Shown here piece after piece: positions 1 through 11,197 of a DNA stretch of 64,000 bases. Source of the stretch: Sphagnum magellanicum. Its lineage: Eukaryota > Streptophyta > Sphagnopsida > Sphagnales > Sphagnaceae. Position 1 is the stretch's first letter. Each line of letters starts with the position of its first letter. Below the pieces are notes generated by a model. That model was not told the DNA's origin. It saw nothing but the letters and a program-made list of their open reading frames with translations, and searched no databases. Location: positions 2,108,001-2,172,000 of the forward strand of contig CM038922.1 in NCBI GenBank assembly GCA_021904315.1. The letters run 5' to 3'. The translations under genes and the position numbers were made by a program.

Positions 1-1307
1 AAGAAGCTTGCCATCCCCTTTGTGTGCAGATTTTTTTCCCCTCAAATCTAGTATTCTCACATGAAATGCTACTTCTTTCCAGAGCATCCTAATCATATAT
101 GCAATCTTTTTCCATCCATCAGGTTGGAAATTCTCTCTTTTAGACTGTTTAATATGGTGAGATGTATGTACTTTGTTCTGCATCCTTTCCTAACTGCTTG
201 CTTCCATGATCTTAGGAGGTCGAATTTTTGCTGTTCCTAAAAGTCTGCGGTAAGAGACAATTAGCTGCAGTTATGAAAAAAAAGTTCTCAGGTAGCTAAG
301 CAGTTTTTTATCCCTGTCGATCCTGTTTGCAAATCTCCTCTTGCATGGTTGTGGTGTTCTCTTACAGCATGAGTAAGTGCTCCAAGAGAACCTGGTCCAG
401 TTTTTTGTGTATTTGGAGGTTGCATTACAGTATGCAATTTTACCTCAGCCAAGAGGTTGATGTTTCGAAAAGTGAAATATCTGCTCCTGCAGGAGTTGCA
501 TTTTGCTTTTCAAAATGCCTTCTTCTCAATTTTTGATTTTTTCTTGTGATACCCATCAAGGGAATTAAAAAAACCAGATCAGGGCTCAGTATATCCCTCA
601 GTAGTGGGTCTTTTCCAGAATTGTGTCTGCCTTGTGTCTGCCTCACACTGGCCCTTATTCCAGTAAAGCTCACTGCTTTGGACTTTCCCCTACACATAAT
701 CTCTGTTTTCTTAGTGAAAGCATATTATATTCTTATCTACACCAATCATTGGGAGCTGATGAAGTCAGCTGGGGAAGAAGTCATCGCCCTGTTATTTCTG
801 GAAATGTGACTGAAACTCCAGATGCAGATGTTGGTATAATGGTTTTGCACGAAAATTTCAGCTGATAATTATATCTACCCCCACTGTCTGGAGCTGATGA
901 AGTCCATCACGAGTTATGGCAGTTCATCACTGTTATTCACGATGAAGCTTAATGGTCTAACAATTTGTAGCAAGACTGATAAGGTTATGCTGCACTCATT
1001 GTCATGTCACCTTTAAACTGTTATTTTGGAGTTTTCTCACAATCTCATAGATATGTTCTTTTTTTTTCAGATGGAACAAGGGAAGTCAACTTTAGGGACA
1101 CTCCACTCTCAGCCATTTGCTTGTTCCTATATGCAATTCTATATGTCAGTGTAGGTGTGTAGAGGATGTGAAGGAGTGTTTTCCTTCACATGAAAGAAGT
1201 TGTTGCATGATACAAGTGTGCATGCCTTCCAAGGCTCGTTGTAAATGATATTGTGTGTAGATCCTATGAATGTAGAGTAGGGGGTCTCATGTTGTGTTTG
1301 GTTGCAG
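1..1307. other. 5' flank or first intron of the ACLB locus
   Basis: I find no exon here. Plant ACLB starts with an exon of about 33 codons, but nothing in this stretch translates to anything like that N-terminus in any frame. The first recognisable ACLB exon begins at 1308 behind a TTGCAG acceptor in phase 1, so a donor exon must lie upstream of the window or be lost. The stretch holds two copies (about 720-800 and 866-948) of a short repeat sharing the core GGAGCTGATGAAGT. Short reading frames here look random. Confidence 0.5.
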
Positions 1308-2843
1308 GAAGAGAGATACCTTCTGTTGCAGGAATAATAAATCCAGGCTCAGAGGGCTTTCAAAAGCTATTTTTTGGACAAGAGGAGATTGCAGTTCCAG
1401 TCCATGGCAGGTATGTGTATATCCTTTCAAAACTCATGGTCTTTTCATTAGCTGCAAGTGAGATTTGTGAACTGAAAGGTACAGTGACATCAATCAATGA
1501 ACTTTTTGCGGGCCTGCTTGTGGAATGGAGGTTGGAACATTTAAAGTTGTTTTCATGATGTTGTGGTTTTTGATCCGGAGAAAATGAACAATCTTTTGAG
1601 CATCATATTGTAGTCTCCTCATGGATGTGCTGTTGTCAGTATTGCTTTTGCTTGCAAGGCTCACCCAACAGCAGATGTCTTCATCAACTTTGCTTCTTTC
1701 CGCAGGTGTGCATTGTCTTCACACATATGCTTTTGAGTTTCTGGGCTTTTTGATCTGTGACTTCTGAACCTGTAGGTCAGCACTTCAGGTGTCTGCACAA
1801 ATCCACTGTCCTTCAAGAAACCAGTAGGTGCAGTGCTAAATCATTTAATGTGATGAATATCTGTGGCTTCAGAGAAATCATTGATCTCCATTGTTGACAA
1901 ACAATTTGACTCCTCGTCAGCAAGCATTCTCAATTCAGCTACAGGGGCTTGTCTGTGCAATTCAAGCTAAACTCTGGCAGGGTGGAGTAAAATGACTTCC
2001 ATGTATCCTTGATTGACTAAGAAACATGCAATCAGTTCTTTATGCAGCTCAGGAGTATCATAAAACCCATGAAGCCTAGGTTTTTCAATGCAGTGAGTAC
2101 TACCTCTCTCACAGAAGTTTCTAACTGGCTAAGCTCCTTCTATAGAGCTATCTTGCTGGTTCAATGACCTTTGAGTTACCAGGTTGCGGGAAGCTGATGT
2201 CCCCCCCTCTTACAATACTGGGTCTAAAAGACTCCTCAGGAGTAGTTGATGACAAGGTTTTTGAATCACTGGAGATCTCTAATGCTGCCTCTTTTTGTTG
2301 CAATCCCTTGATTTCTACTCTTTGTATGAAGATACTACCTTTGAATGCTGGAATGGAAGGTCTACTGGATAAATTTTTTGAGGGATGTTTGAGCCCCATT
2401 GTTTTAGATTTTTGTTCATAGAGGTCAGCCACAAACTTCAAATCTGGTTTGGTTCAAGGATAAGGATGATATATAAGGTCTTTGGAGTCTCTCCATTGCT
2501 TCAAGGTGGCAAAAGCTTCAGATTTATCTTCTTGGTTACATATTATTTTAGATAACTTGTTCATTGTCATATTTGGTCAGTGAGTCTTCAAGCAATAACT
2601 TGGTTTCCCAATGGGTACCAATTGCGCAGTGTTTCAAGCCAACTTCTACCTTGTCACATATGAGAAGATCTAGCCATTCCAGCCATGACCCCATAATGGC
2701 TGGATCTTCTTGTCATTGCCAGTCTTCTCATAGGAACTTGGTATGTTGGTAAATGTATGACACTGATCTACACCTGCTGCTGGGAGCTGATGAAGTTGGT
2801 GGGGATGTTATGGTAGCTGGTCACTACCATACCTTGTTGTTTT
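720..2843 (+). repeat. Short dispersed repeat, three copies (720-800, 866-948, 2753-2843)
   Basis: Three stretches share an ATCTAC(A/C)CC lead, a 14-base core GGAGCTGATGAAGT and a following run resembling TTATGGCAGCTGGTCACT. Spacing is irregular, and all copies lie on the same strand, around and inside the ACLB introns. Old copies of one small element are the likely explanation. Confidence 0.5.
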
Positions 2844-3099
2844 TGTTGAAGGTCTCTGAACATGAGGGTGACGGTTGCTGTTGTTCAAACTAATACTCAG
2901 TTTGGTTTTTGCTTTCTCTGTCCTTTATGGTTCGGTTCCTCTTTTCCCTGTTTGCTATTTATATGTTGTCAAATCTGAAATCTCTATAAGCTTATTATTT
3001 ATTCATCTTTTGATTTTGTTGAACAGGTTGACTTAAGTTATGATGATGGAACAGTTCTCAGTACTTATGCATTTATATGTACAACGGGTTTGAATACAG
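1706..3099. other. Long ACLB intron with foreign insert
   Basis: At about 1.4 kb this is the longest intron of the locus; the others are 150-400 bases. It contains an antisense coding-like remnant (2148-2700) and a third copy (about 2753-2843) of the GGAGCTGATGAAGT repeat seen upstream of the first exon. This suggests the intron grew by insertions. Its ends are GTGTGC and TACAG. Confidence 0.6.
2148..2700 (-). pseudogene. Antisense coding-like remnant in ACLB intron, not recognised
   Basis: Read on the minus strand, 2700 to 2551 gives a stop-free segment beginning AIMGSWLEWLDLLICDKVEV and ending TKYDNEQVI. After a one-base shift, 2550 to 2461 reads ICNQEDKSEAFATLKQWRDS and on to HPYP. One in-frame TGA follows, then about 97 codons open to 2148 (KFVADLYEQKSK..., rich in Ser, Lys and Glu). 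Two or three co-linear segments separated by one shift and one stop look like a decayed coding sequence, perhaps from a transposon or captured gene. I recognise no family. It could be chance: composition is the only support. Confidence 0.3.
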
Positions 3100-3663
3100 C
3101 ACTTTTGCTTCAACCATGGATGCCCTGAAGCAGCCAACAATTCGGGTGGTTGCTGTTATTGCCGAGGGAGTCCCTGAAGCAGACACCAAGAAATTGATTG
3201 CTTATGCTCGTGTGAATAACAAGGTTGATGACTAATCTCTCTTTGATGATTTGTTTAATAGGATTAGAAGTTGAGTTTAGACATGGTCAACTGCCAGCAT
3301 TCCCTAGCTCTAGCTCAGAGAACTCTTTTGTCCCATCTGTTTATGTACACTAAACCATTATTGTGGACAGCACCCTTGACCTCATGGAGAAATGCTACAT
3401 ATGTCAAAAGCCCATCCCTCAATCAATCCTTGCAAGGAAAGGGAATTGGTAGGAAGGGGGAGGGGAAAGTTGCATACCCAGTTGACAATACCTTGTCCAG
3501 CAGGTGATTATTGGGCCAGCTACAGTTGGAGGCATCCAAGCTGGTGCATTCAAGATTGGAGACACAGCCGGTACATTGGACAACATCATCCATTGCAAGC
3601 TGTACAGACCAGGTTCTATTGGCTTTGTGTCAAAATCTGTAAGTATTACTGTGAAGGATACAG

Positions 3664-3682
3664 CATACCCTAAACCCTAAAC
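3664..3682 (+). repeat. Telomere-like CCCTAAA motif in ACLB intron
   Basis: The sequence TACCCTAAACCCTAAACC is about two and a half units of the plant telomere repeat (CCCTAAA). It lies about 25 bases after the donor at 3639. Confidence 0.7.
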
Positions 3683-4310
3683 CGTCTTAGAAGAATTTCC
3701 ATCGTGCAGATGATCTGTGCTTTGAAAGCACTCAGATTGTGGAAGTTTGTGTTCATGTCTTTACAATTTTGCTTCTGATCTGTTTGTCATTGACAGGGAT
3801 GTGGTATTCACTGGGCTACACAGTAGTGTTGCCAGTGGAAAATGTTCTAAAGTATTTGCTAAGGTGACAGAACTCACACTAAAATTTCTAACTTTGGCAG
3901 GGGGTCATGTCAAATGAGATGTACAATGTGCTTGCTCGTGTTACAGATGGACTCTATGAGGGTATTGCAATTGGTGGAGATGTTTACCCTGGATCTACTC
4001 TCTCAGACCATGTGTTGCGCTTCAACAACATCCCTCAGGCAAAGGCCTTTTATTTTAGAGTTCATGCACAAACTTTGTCTTGTAAAGAGATGAACGATTA
4101 ACAAGTGTAGAGAGAAAATCTTTCTCAATCCTCAAATTAATTTCCTTCTGCACTGTTTACAAGGCAGTGAATGTGTGTAAGTACTTTTGATAGGAGAGGA
4201 GCCTAATTGCTTTCTTATTTATTTGTTTATCATGTTGTTCATAATGTCATTTTGTGGGCTTTATTGTGTTACCTACATGAGCTTACATGGTTTTTTAATG
4301 GAATGTTCAG

Positions 4311-4464
4311 GTAAAGATGATTGTGGTTTTGGGAGAGTTGGGGGGTCGTGATGAGTATTCGCTAGTTGAGGCATTGCAACAGGGGAGTACAGAAGCCAGT
4401 GGTAGCATGGGTCAGTTGTACTTGTGCACGCCTCTTCAAGTCTGAAGTTCAGTTTGGCCATGCA
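4311..4464 (+). pseudogene. ACLB: ACLB exon with 2-base deletion
   Basis: The first 25 codons read VKMIVVLGELGGRDEYSLVE then ALQQG in frame. After the GGG codon the sequence AGTACAG stands where the family needs Lys-Val and the next codon; two bases are missing. Downstream the original reading resumes one frame away as KPVVAWVS...FKSEVQFGHA up to the GTAAGT donor at 4465. In the unshifted frame translation ends at TGA 4443-4445. The glycine of the family motif SGTCA is also a cysteine (SCTCA). The splice sites on both sides are intact. Confidence 0.88.
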
Positions 4465-6045
4465 GTAAGTTCCTTGCTCCTTCTTGCTCTCCGTTTTCTG
4501 ATTGGCAATTAGCACACATTTCCCTTTATATGTGCATTGAGTGTTCAGATTCTGAGTTGCATTTTATTCCACTAGTGTATGAGCTGCCCTGCTTTGGAAT
4601 GAAGATGATGCCGACATTGATTACTCTTCTATTATGGTACCTCACTAACATCTACCTCTCCATCTTCTCAGTGAATCAGCCAATTTTTGTGAGAGTTGAA
4701 TCTAAAGAGTTGGTCAATGGAATTTTGGGTTTTGCCACAGGGTGCTAAAAGTGGTGGAGATATGGAGTCAGCACAGGCAAAGAACAAAGCTTTGGAATAT
4801 GCTGGTGCCATTGTTCCTACCTCCTTTGAAGGCTTGGAAGCCATTATAAAGGCTACCTATGAGAGGCTGGTAATCATGTCTATTTCTTCTGGGTCTCATC
4901 TCATTTTGTTTACTGCAAGAACTTTGTTCACAAATGCACTGTGCTGCACTGTTAAGAGTTCTTCCCTTTTGTGTTTTTCTTCTTCATGGTTCTTCAGTGT
5001 TTATCTCAGGGAAGTCTTTGTTTGACTTGAAGGAAAGGTTTTTCACCTTCTCCTGGTTTTCTTAACCTTGAATATGGAGATTTCTCAACACTCATAAGAG
5101 TTGTTATGTACTGTTAAGAGGTAGGGCATCTACATAACAAAAGCTGTATGTAGGTGAAGAAGATGGAAATTTCTAAGCATTATTGTTCTTACACATGTTG
5201 GCAGGTAGAGAAGAAAGTTGTCGTTCCAGTTGAGGACTATACTCCGCCCCCAGTGCCAGAAGATCTCAACAGTGCCATCAAGGGTGGAAAAGTTCGGGCA
5301 CTGACGCATATTGTTTCTACCATCTGTGATGATAGGGGTAAATGTACAAATCAGCAGTTTCCTGCTTCCTGCATTTGAGAGACCGTTGTGGTGCTTTGAC
5401 TCTGTAAAGAGTTGGTTGGAGTTTCCTTAATGTTTAAAGATGTTTGTTTTATCTTGTAACTATCTTCTCCAACTCAAAGGAGTCAACTATGATGCTATAT
5501 TGAATTGGGTTGCAGGAGAAGAGCCATCATATGCAGGTGTTGCTATGTCAACAATTATTGATAAAGACTATGGTGTTGGTGATGTTATCTCCCTGCTGTG
5601 GTTCAAGCGGAGTCTGCCTCGTTACTGTACCAAATTTATTGAGGTGATTTCTGTGCTTCTTTTTGTGACTTTTCTCTCTGCATTGTCAGAAACCAAGGAT
5701 GAAATTTCGCTTACAAATGTAAACTTCTGTAGCAGCCTAGATACATTCATTTTTAGTGGGCAATGTTCTTATCCATGCCTGGTGGAATTGCAGATGTGTG
5801 TTATGCTGTGTGCAGATCATGGTCCATGTGTGTCAGGGGCTCACAGCACCATTGTAACAGCACGTTTGGGAAAAGATTTGGTCTCATGTCTTATTTCTGG
5901 TAAGTAAATGATCTCTGTTCTGTCATTTCTGAGCTCATTGTAGGTGGGTTATATCATTTTCTAGATTACCAGTTTGATTAACATAGATAAGCTGCACAGG
6001 AAACTCCCTAACATGGCATCATTGTTTGAAAATGTCTGAATGGTC

Positions 6046-6081
6046 TAAACCCTACACCCTGAACCCTAAACCCTAAACCCT
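6046..6081 (+). repeat. Interstitial telomere-like array (five 7-base units)
   Basis: Five units read TAAACCC, TACACCC, TGAACCC, TAAACCC, TAAACCC, that is three perfect and two single-base variants of the plant-type telomere repeat. The array sits in the intron just before the exon at 6116. It supports a green-plant origin of the DNA. Confidence 0.85.
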
Positions 6082-7129
6082 TTGTAAGTTATGGAACTTA
6101 TAATGGCTGAATCAGGTCTTTTGACAATCGGTCCACGATTTGGTGGAGTGATTGATGATGCTGCTCGATACTTTAAAGATGCTTATGACAGAGGTCTGTC
6201 ACCCTATGACTTTGTTGAGAGCATGAAGAAGAAGGGCATTCGAGTACCTGGCATTGGTCATAGGTATGCTCTTCAACCTGCCATGTTCAACCATGGACAA
6301 GAAGCAAGCATCCAGAATGCATTCAAAATAGCCTGTGTCACTGCTGGAAATTGCTTTAGTTCAATACTGACAATTTTAAATTACATAAATATTTTCTTGC
6401 TCTCTAGGGTAATTTGCTGCTTAGAGTACTCAAGGACATGAGTTGTGGAATGTGCAGGATCAAAAGTCATGACAACTGTGATAGGAGAGTGGAGCTTCTG
6501 CAAAAGTATGCAAGGACACACTTCCCAGCAGTGAAGTACATGGAGTATGCTGTGACTGTGGAGACTTACACTATGTCAAAATCCAACAACCTGGTCATGA
6601 ATGTGGATGGCTGTATTGGTTCGCTGTTCCTGGACTTGCTATCCAGCTGTGCTATGTTCACAGAGCAGGAAATTGTTGAGATCATTGAAATTGGCTACCT
6701 TAATGGCCTTTTCATCCTGGCCAGGAGCATTGGTCTCATTGGGTGCGATTCTTTCCTTATATAGCTTCATGAGTGTGTGTGGTTTGTCTGTGTAAGACTT
6801 TGTAAGTTATCCATGTGTTGCAAATTTCTCAGTTTGAACTGCCAGGCAATGTCTACTCAACCTGGTGCACATTATTGTAAATTCTTGATTCTTTTATTGG
6901 CATGCAGTCACACGTTTGACCAGAAACGACTCAAGGAGCCTCTCTACTGCCATCCATGGGAGGATGTCCTTTATACAAGGTATGGATAAACAGCTATAAA
7001 ACAGAAACACAAGTTTTACATGCTCCATATATAACAGCATCAATATTCCAGACACATGTGTTATGGTTACATGTATTCAAAATTATTGTGCAAAAGAGAA
7101 GATGGAAATGGAACAAGCTATCATCTCAG

Positions 7130-7226
7130 AGGGATCTCACTGATATATTTTTTGCAACGGGTGAGCACCCTCCTGCTTTAGTTTATGGACAACCAAATCC
7201 CTTGCTTCATTACAACTACTTTGAAG
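7130..7226 (+). other. Exon-like island downstream of ACLB
   Basis: An open segment of 32 codons plus one base is bounded by an AG acceptor (CTCAG at 7125-7129) and a GTATCT donor at 7227. It begins RDLTDIFFATGEHPPALVYG and includes NPLLHYNYFE. The composition is protein-like, unlike its AT-rich surroundings. I recognise no family, and ACLB itself has already ended at 6989. It may be a stray exon of a captured or overlapping gene, or chance. Confidence 0.25.
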
Positions 7227-9110
7227 GTATCTATTCAAGAAACAGATACTCATGCTTTGATTCAAGTTCCTTGTGATGCATCAGCCTCATCCTCTTGCAG
7301 CTTCCAGTAGACCTTTTGAAGTTCTACTGTAGATTATCCAAAACAGCAGTATGTATATATTATTGAGCTACAGGATCTACTAGCATGAAAATGGGTCCAA
7401 ACGTTTTGTAAGTATCTTGTGTAAATTATTGGTTCCCTTTGAAGTGTCTTAACAGCTTTTCGAAGCATGGAGTTGTATTGCAGTTTTGCAAAGAAAGGTG
7501 AAAGTGGAGGACACAAAACTCATCATGCCTTATAATTTTCAGTTGTTGGTGACACTCTAAATTCTCCTGTCTTTTTGGTCCGATGATTTCTTAACTATGA
7601 TATGGAAGTATAGTGGTGCTTATTGTGGGAAAGTATTATGCCTTGCACAGAAGACAATTATGTACATCTGTTTGAGACTGTAAAGCTTATATGTCCAAGT
7701 GCATCATCAAGTACTTTCTTGTGTGTCATTCCAGAGTATATTTTCTGGCATTTGCAAAGTTGACCATCAAGACCATTGATTACATTTTGCAATGATTAAT
7801 TTACACTGGAATTTTTTTCTCATTGTCATAGTTTGACTGTAATTCCCTGCTGTAAACTGCTAAGCATTGCACTATTTTGACCTGGATGGAGACAGTCACG
7901 GTATTAGATCTTCATCAGGAATTGTTAGTGCAGAAACAGCTTTCTGTGTACATGCTTGGCTATTGGTGCTGTGCAAGCCCCCTGGACTGGTCAGGCTAGA
8001 ATTCTGCTGGTGGTGTGGAATTCTTTCCAGTGTGATATCCCATTTTTGAGTGTGTCATTAATGATTGGGTTTGGCAAATCATTCAAAGGAACTTTTTTGT
8101 GGTTTTGATGTGAGGACAGCCCAGGAGGAGGTACCCACACCCACCAAACTGTAAATGGTAGACCACCAAGCAAGACTGTTGAAGTTTCCCATGTCATAGC
8201 ACAGAGACAGCGGGCAGCTGGCCTGAGCAGGACCTTTCTTCTTCATGAAAGGGATCTGAGAATGACTAGATATTGCTTGCACGGCTGAAATTGTACTCAT
8301 GTTTTAATTGTTGCTTCCTAGCTTCTTTTTGTTCTTGAAAGGGATATTGAGGACTGACTTCATAGAATTTGCACAGGATTCTTCAGCATGACCAAATATA
8401 TTGTTTCATTGTTGATTTTGTTCACAGACTGCTTGCATGGATGCAATCTTACAGCATTGTGTCCTCGATCCACATCATATTACATATTTCATGTGGGGGT
8501 TCATCTTCATTGGTCTTCATTGTGCTATGACACAAACTAGCAGCTTGTTGAATTGACCATATCCAAAATCATGGATACCTAGTTTTTCCAATCCTCGGTG
8601 CAGCCTAACAATGCAACATATCCTTATCGGATTCCATTCCATTTCTAGTTTCCAATTTGATCTTTCAAGTTGTGGACCGAAGTACTGAGAGACTGGGGGA
8701 TCTTGTGCACTGATGCTATGAATTGGACTAAATATATTGTTTGCACATGACATGGCTCCTTGATAAATGATTGACAGTGATGCATATCATATACTCTGCT
8801 GGTTTCTAGATAGGTTGACCATAAGTGGGTGAAAAGTGAAGTAGTATTTTGAACAAAGGGTTCTCAAATACTTCTATGCAATCCACCCAGCTGAGAATAA
8901 TGACACAGATGGGTACTGCATATGTGTGTACATTATATAATACTCACAATTGTATGTTGCCGATTCAGGTGGTTGTGAAGAAGAAGAGTGCGATGTCATA
9001 GTAGACAAATTACAAAAATGAGCCTCATAGCTAGTACATTGGTGCACCTCCATCCTAATTGGTCCAAATTAGATACTTCCTATCTCCTGTCTGGTGGTAA
9101 CTGCTTTATT
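7227..9110. other. Intergenic, 3' flank of ACLB, no gene seen
   Basis: Mixed-composition DNA with only short reading frames on both strands. No domain, RNA gene or clear repeat was recognised. Confidence 0.5.
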
Positions 9111-9169
9111 AATTTGTAGCCCCAGCGGATCCCCAGTTTGAACCAACTGATCCAGCTAGTCTAATGTAG

Positions 9170-9420
9170 GCAGGTGTAACTGCTATAAGGGGGTAAGGGA
9201 TCAGCATTGCCGACTAATTGTTGTTCAAATCCCATGAGATGCAGTGCTGATTGTTTTTAGTTTCCAATGACATGAATGATGACTCAACATGAAAAGGTGT
9301 GAACTCAAACTTCAGGCTTGGTGCAGTAGATCATCATTCTGATGCTACAACACGGTTATAATATATGTGTAAGCAATACTTGCTTAATGAATGAATTTAT
9401 CAACAAAAAATAAAAATCTG
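9170..9420 (+). mobile_element. Possible tRNA-derived SINE remnant
   Basis: The stretch GTAAGGGATCAGCATTGCCG followed about 10 bases later by GTTCAAATCCC resembles a tRNA-like head with a B-box (GTTCRANNC). About 170 bases downstream the sequence ends in an A-rich tail (AACAAAAAATAAAAA near 9403-9417). I see no clear target-site duplication and the T-arm stem does not pair well, so this is weak. Confidence 0.3.
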
Positions 9421-10600
9421 TCTCCTTTTGGTGCTCTCCAATTGATGCACATGTATATGACTATAATGTTATAACATATAGGGTGAGAAGTTGGGGGGCA
9501 GGGCACTCTATATATTTTATGAAACATCTGAGATAAAAGAGTATTTTTTGGGATTCTATTTAAATAATGAAATACTGAAAGAATATTTTATTAAAATTGA
9601 ATATTCTAAAAATGTTTTAAACATTTTAAATATGTTGTCATAATGAATTATAAGCACCCTATTTATGTCATTTGGGTAATTTATGAATAAATTAAAGTAA
9701 AAAATTAGTTGCACCCTATATTGTTTTTGCACAACACTTCCAAAACAAATTGGAAGTTATCTTCCAAGGGTGAGAAGTACTCAGCTGAACTACATACAAT
9801 TGGAAATTAAAAATGTCAAAGAAGTGCACAAAGCTGCTGGGAATTCCTACAACCCATACGTGTTATATGTATGTTATTCTATTAATAATTTCAGTAACTT
9901 CATATTAATTAGCTTGGAATGAAATTTTTTGTATAATTAATGCTGATATAATTTTGATAATAATCCTCATCCATATTACTACCAGGGAGCTGTAACTTTC
10001 CTTTAAACATTTCCAGGTTTTTTCCATCACCGATTACCACCACCACTAGTTTACCACAAACCTATAACCAGCTGGTACATGATCTGACCCCTGGGGTTTA
10101 TATGGAGTCTGGGGTTTATGTGGGATCTCATTTTGGTCTCTAATTAATTTGCCAGATGAGGAAAATCCCCTTGAAATTTAGGTGTGAAGGCAGTTGGGGC
10201 CGTGAAGGGACTGACTACTGCTAGTTGACTACTGCACTAGTTGTGCTGTAACCTTGGTACTGGGATTGGATAGGATGCATTGATTCACATCTGGGGAGCA
10301 CTTATAAGATCAAGTGCATGTTGTGAATGTTCACAGCATACATACGGAGAATAGGGATTAGATACTCATGGGTGTCTGTCTATGGATCCGTGAATGCCAC
10401 ATGCTCGTGCAGTCTCCTTCATATATGAGTATTGAGATGTTCTGGATAGGTACTATTGACCATGAAATATGTACATGGAGTATGTATGGAGTATGTATGG
10501 AGTATGTATGAAGTTATATGCATTATATTGATGAATGCGGGAAACATCTAGGGATGAGGATTTGCATGGAATTTTGTTCAAAAGTACTTCTACTGAGGTG
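9421..10600. other. AT-rich intergenic DNA
   Basis: No gene is visible. Within it, GGAGTATGTAT-type 11-base units repeat about three times at 10477-10510. Confidence 0.5.
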
Positions 10601-10798
10601 TAGAACGGAAAAAAAAAGTTGAATGGATCTGTACTCTTATAATGCGTAGCAGATATGACCTAATTGGAAGAGCTGTTTGAATAACAAACAAAGTTTCAGC
10701 AGGAAAAAACTTAGAGAGTGTCAAATCACATGATGGATCAAGCTGGTCCCGCCGACTATGAAAGGTTGGCTGCTGCTGTTGCCACGTAACTACCACTA

Positions 10799-10910
10799 CC
10801 ACTACGTCATGCAACCCACCAGCTCCCTAAGTACTACTATTACGTCATACAACCACCAGCTCAACAGATAATTGGTCGTGACGTCATGGATAGTTGAATT
10901 GTATAAAGAC
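10799..10910 (+). promoter_or_regulatory. Promoter-like cluster: three ACGTCA motifs and a TATA box
   Basis: ACGTCA occurs at 10804-10809, 10842-10847 and 10881-10886, spaced 38 and 39 bases apart; the last is the full palindrome TGACGTCA. ACGTCA/TGACGT is the core recognised by plant bZIP (TGA/CREB-like) factors. The first two lie in a local duplication ending in ACCAGCTC. A TATA-like TATAAAG follows at 10902-10908. Together they look like a + strand core promoter, with initiation expected near 10930-10940. No protein gene follows, so a noncoding transcript or a chance arrangement is possible. Confidence 0.4.
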
Positions 10911-11197
10911 TGAGAGTAGAAGGTGCTCCAGCTGCTTGCCCTAGTTGAAGAGATAGGTAATACAGTAAACGTTTATGATGTTATTGTTGATCATCAAAGC
11001 TTGATAATTGAACCAATAATAATTATAACAGCTTGAGATTATACGTCCCACAAGCGGCGCAATTACTAGTTATTCTTGAGTAGCTAGGGACTAGATAAAA
11101 GAGAAAAAAATAATTCTGTTTCTTTAAGTACAAGTACTGCGTTGATGACGACAATTTATACGTAAGAAAACAAGTCTCAATACGTAAGGAAATCAGT

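Larger units (their letters stand above)
1308..6989 (+). pseudogene. ACLB: ATP-citrate lyase subunit B (ACLB) gene, frameshifted, probable pseudogene
   Basis: ACLB with ACLA forms the cytosolic plant ATP-citrate lyase (citrate + CoA + ATP to acetyl-CoA and oxaloacetate). Thirteen exons match the family end to end: 1308-1410, 1640-1705, 3100-3223, 3504-3638, 3901-4038, 4311-4464, 4741-4869, 5205-5337, 5516-5643, 5794-5899, 6116-6263, 6458-6742 and 6908-6989 (TAA 6987-6989). Together they give about 577 codons; the usual length is about 608, the rest being exon 1, which is not in the window. The succinyl-CoA-synthetase-like part carries [15 protein letters not shown] and, after the frameshift, FGHAGAK with the phosphohistidine. 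The citrate-synthase-like part carries ADHGPCVSGAH, GIGHR and NVDG. Phases agree across all junctions. Defects: exon 4311-4464 is 154 instead of 156 bases, so the frame breaks and TGA follows at 4443; the donor at 4039 is GC; conserved residues are altered (GG to GV in the SGGMSNE motif, RHPWE to CHPWE). The end reads YTRYG rather than the usual YTK. Identity is certain; loss of function is likely but could reflect a base-call error. Confidence 0.92.
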
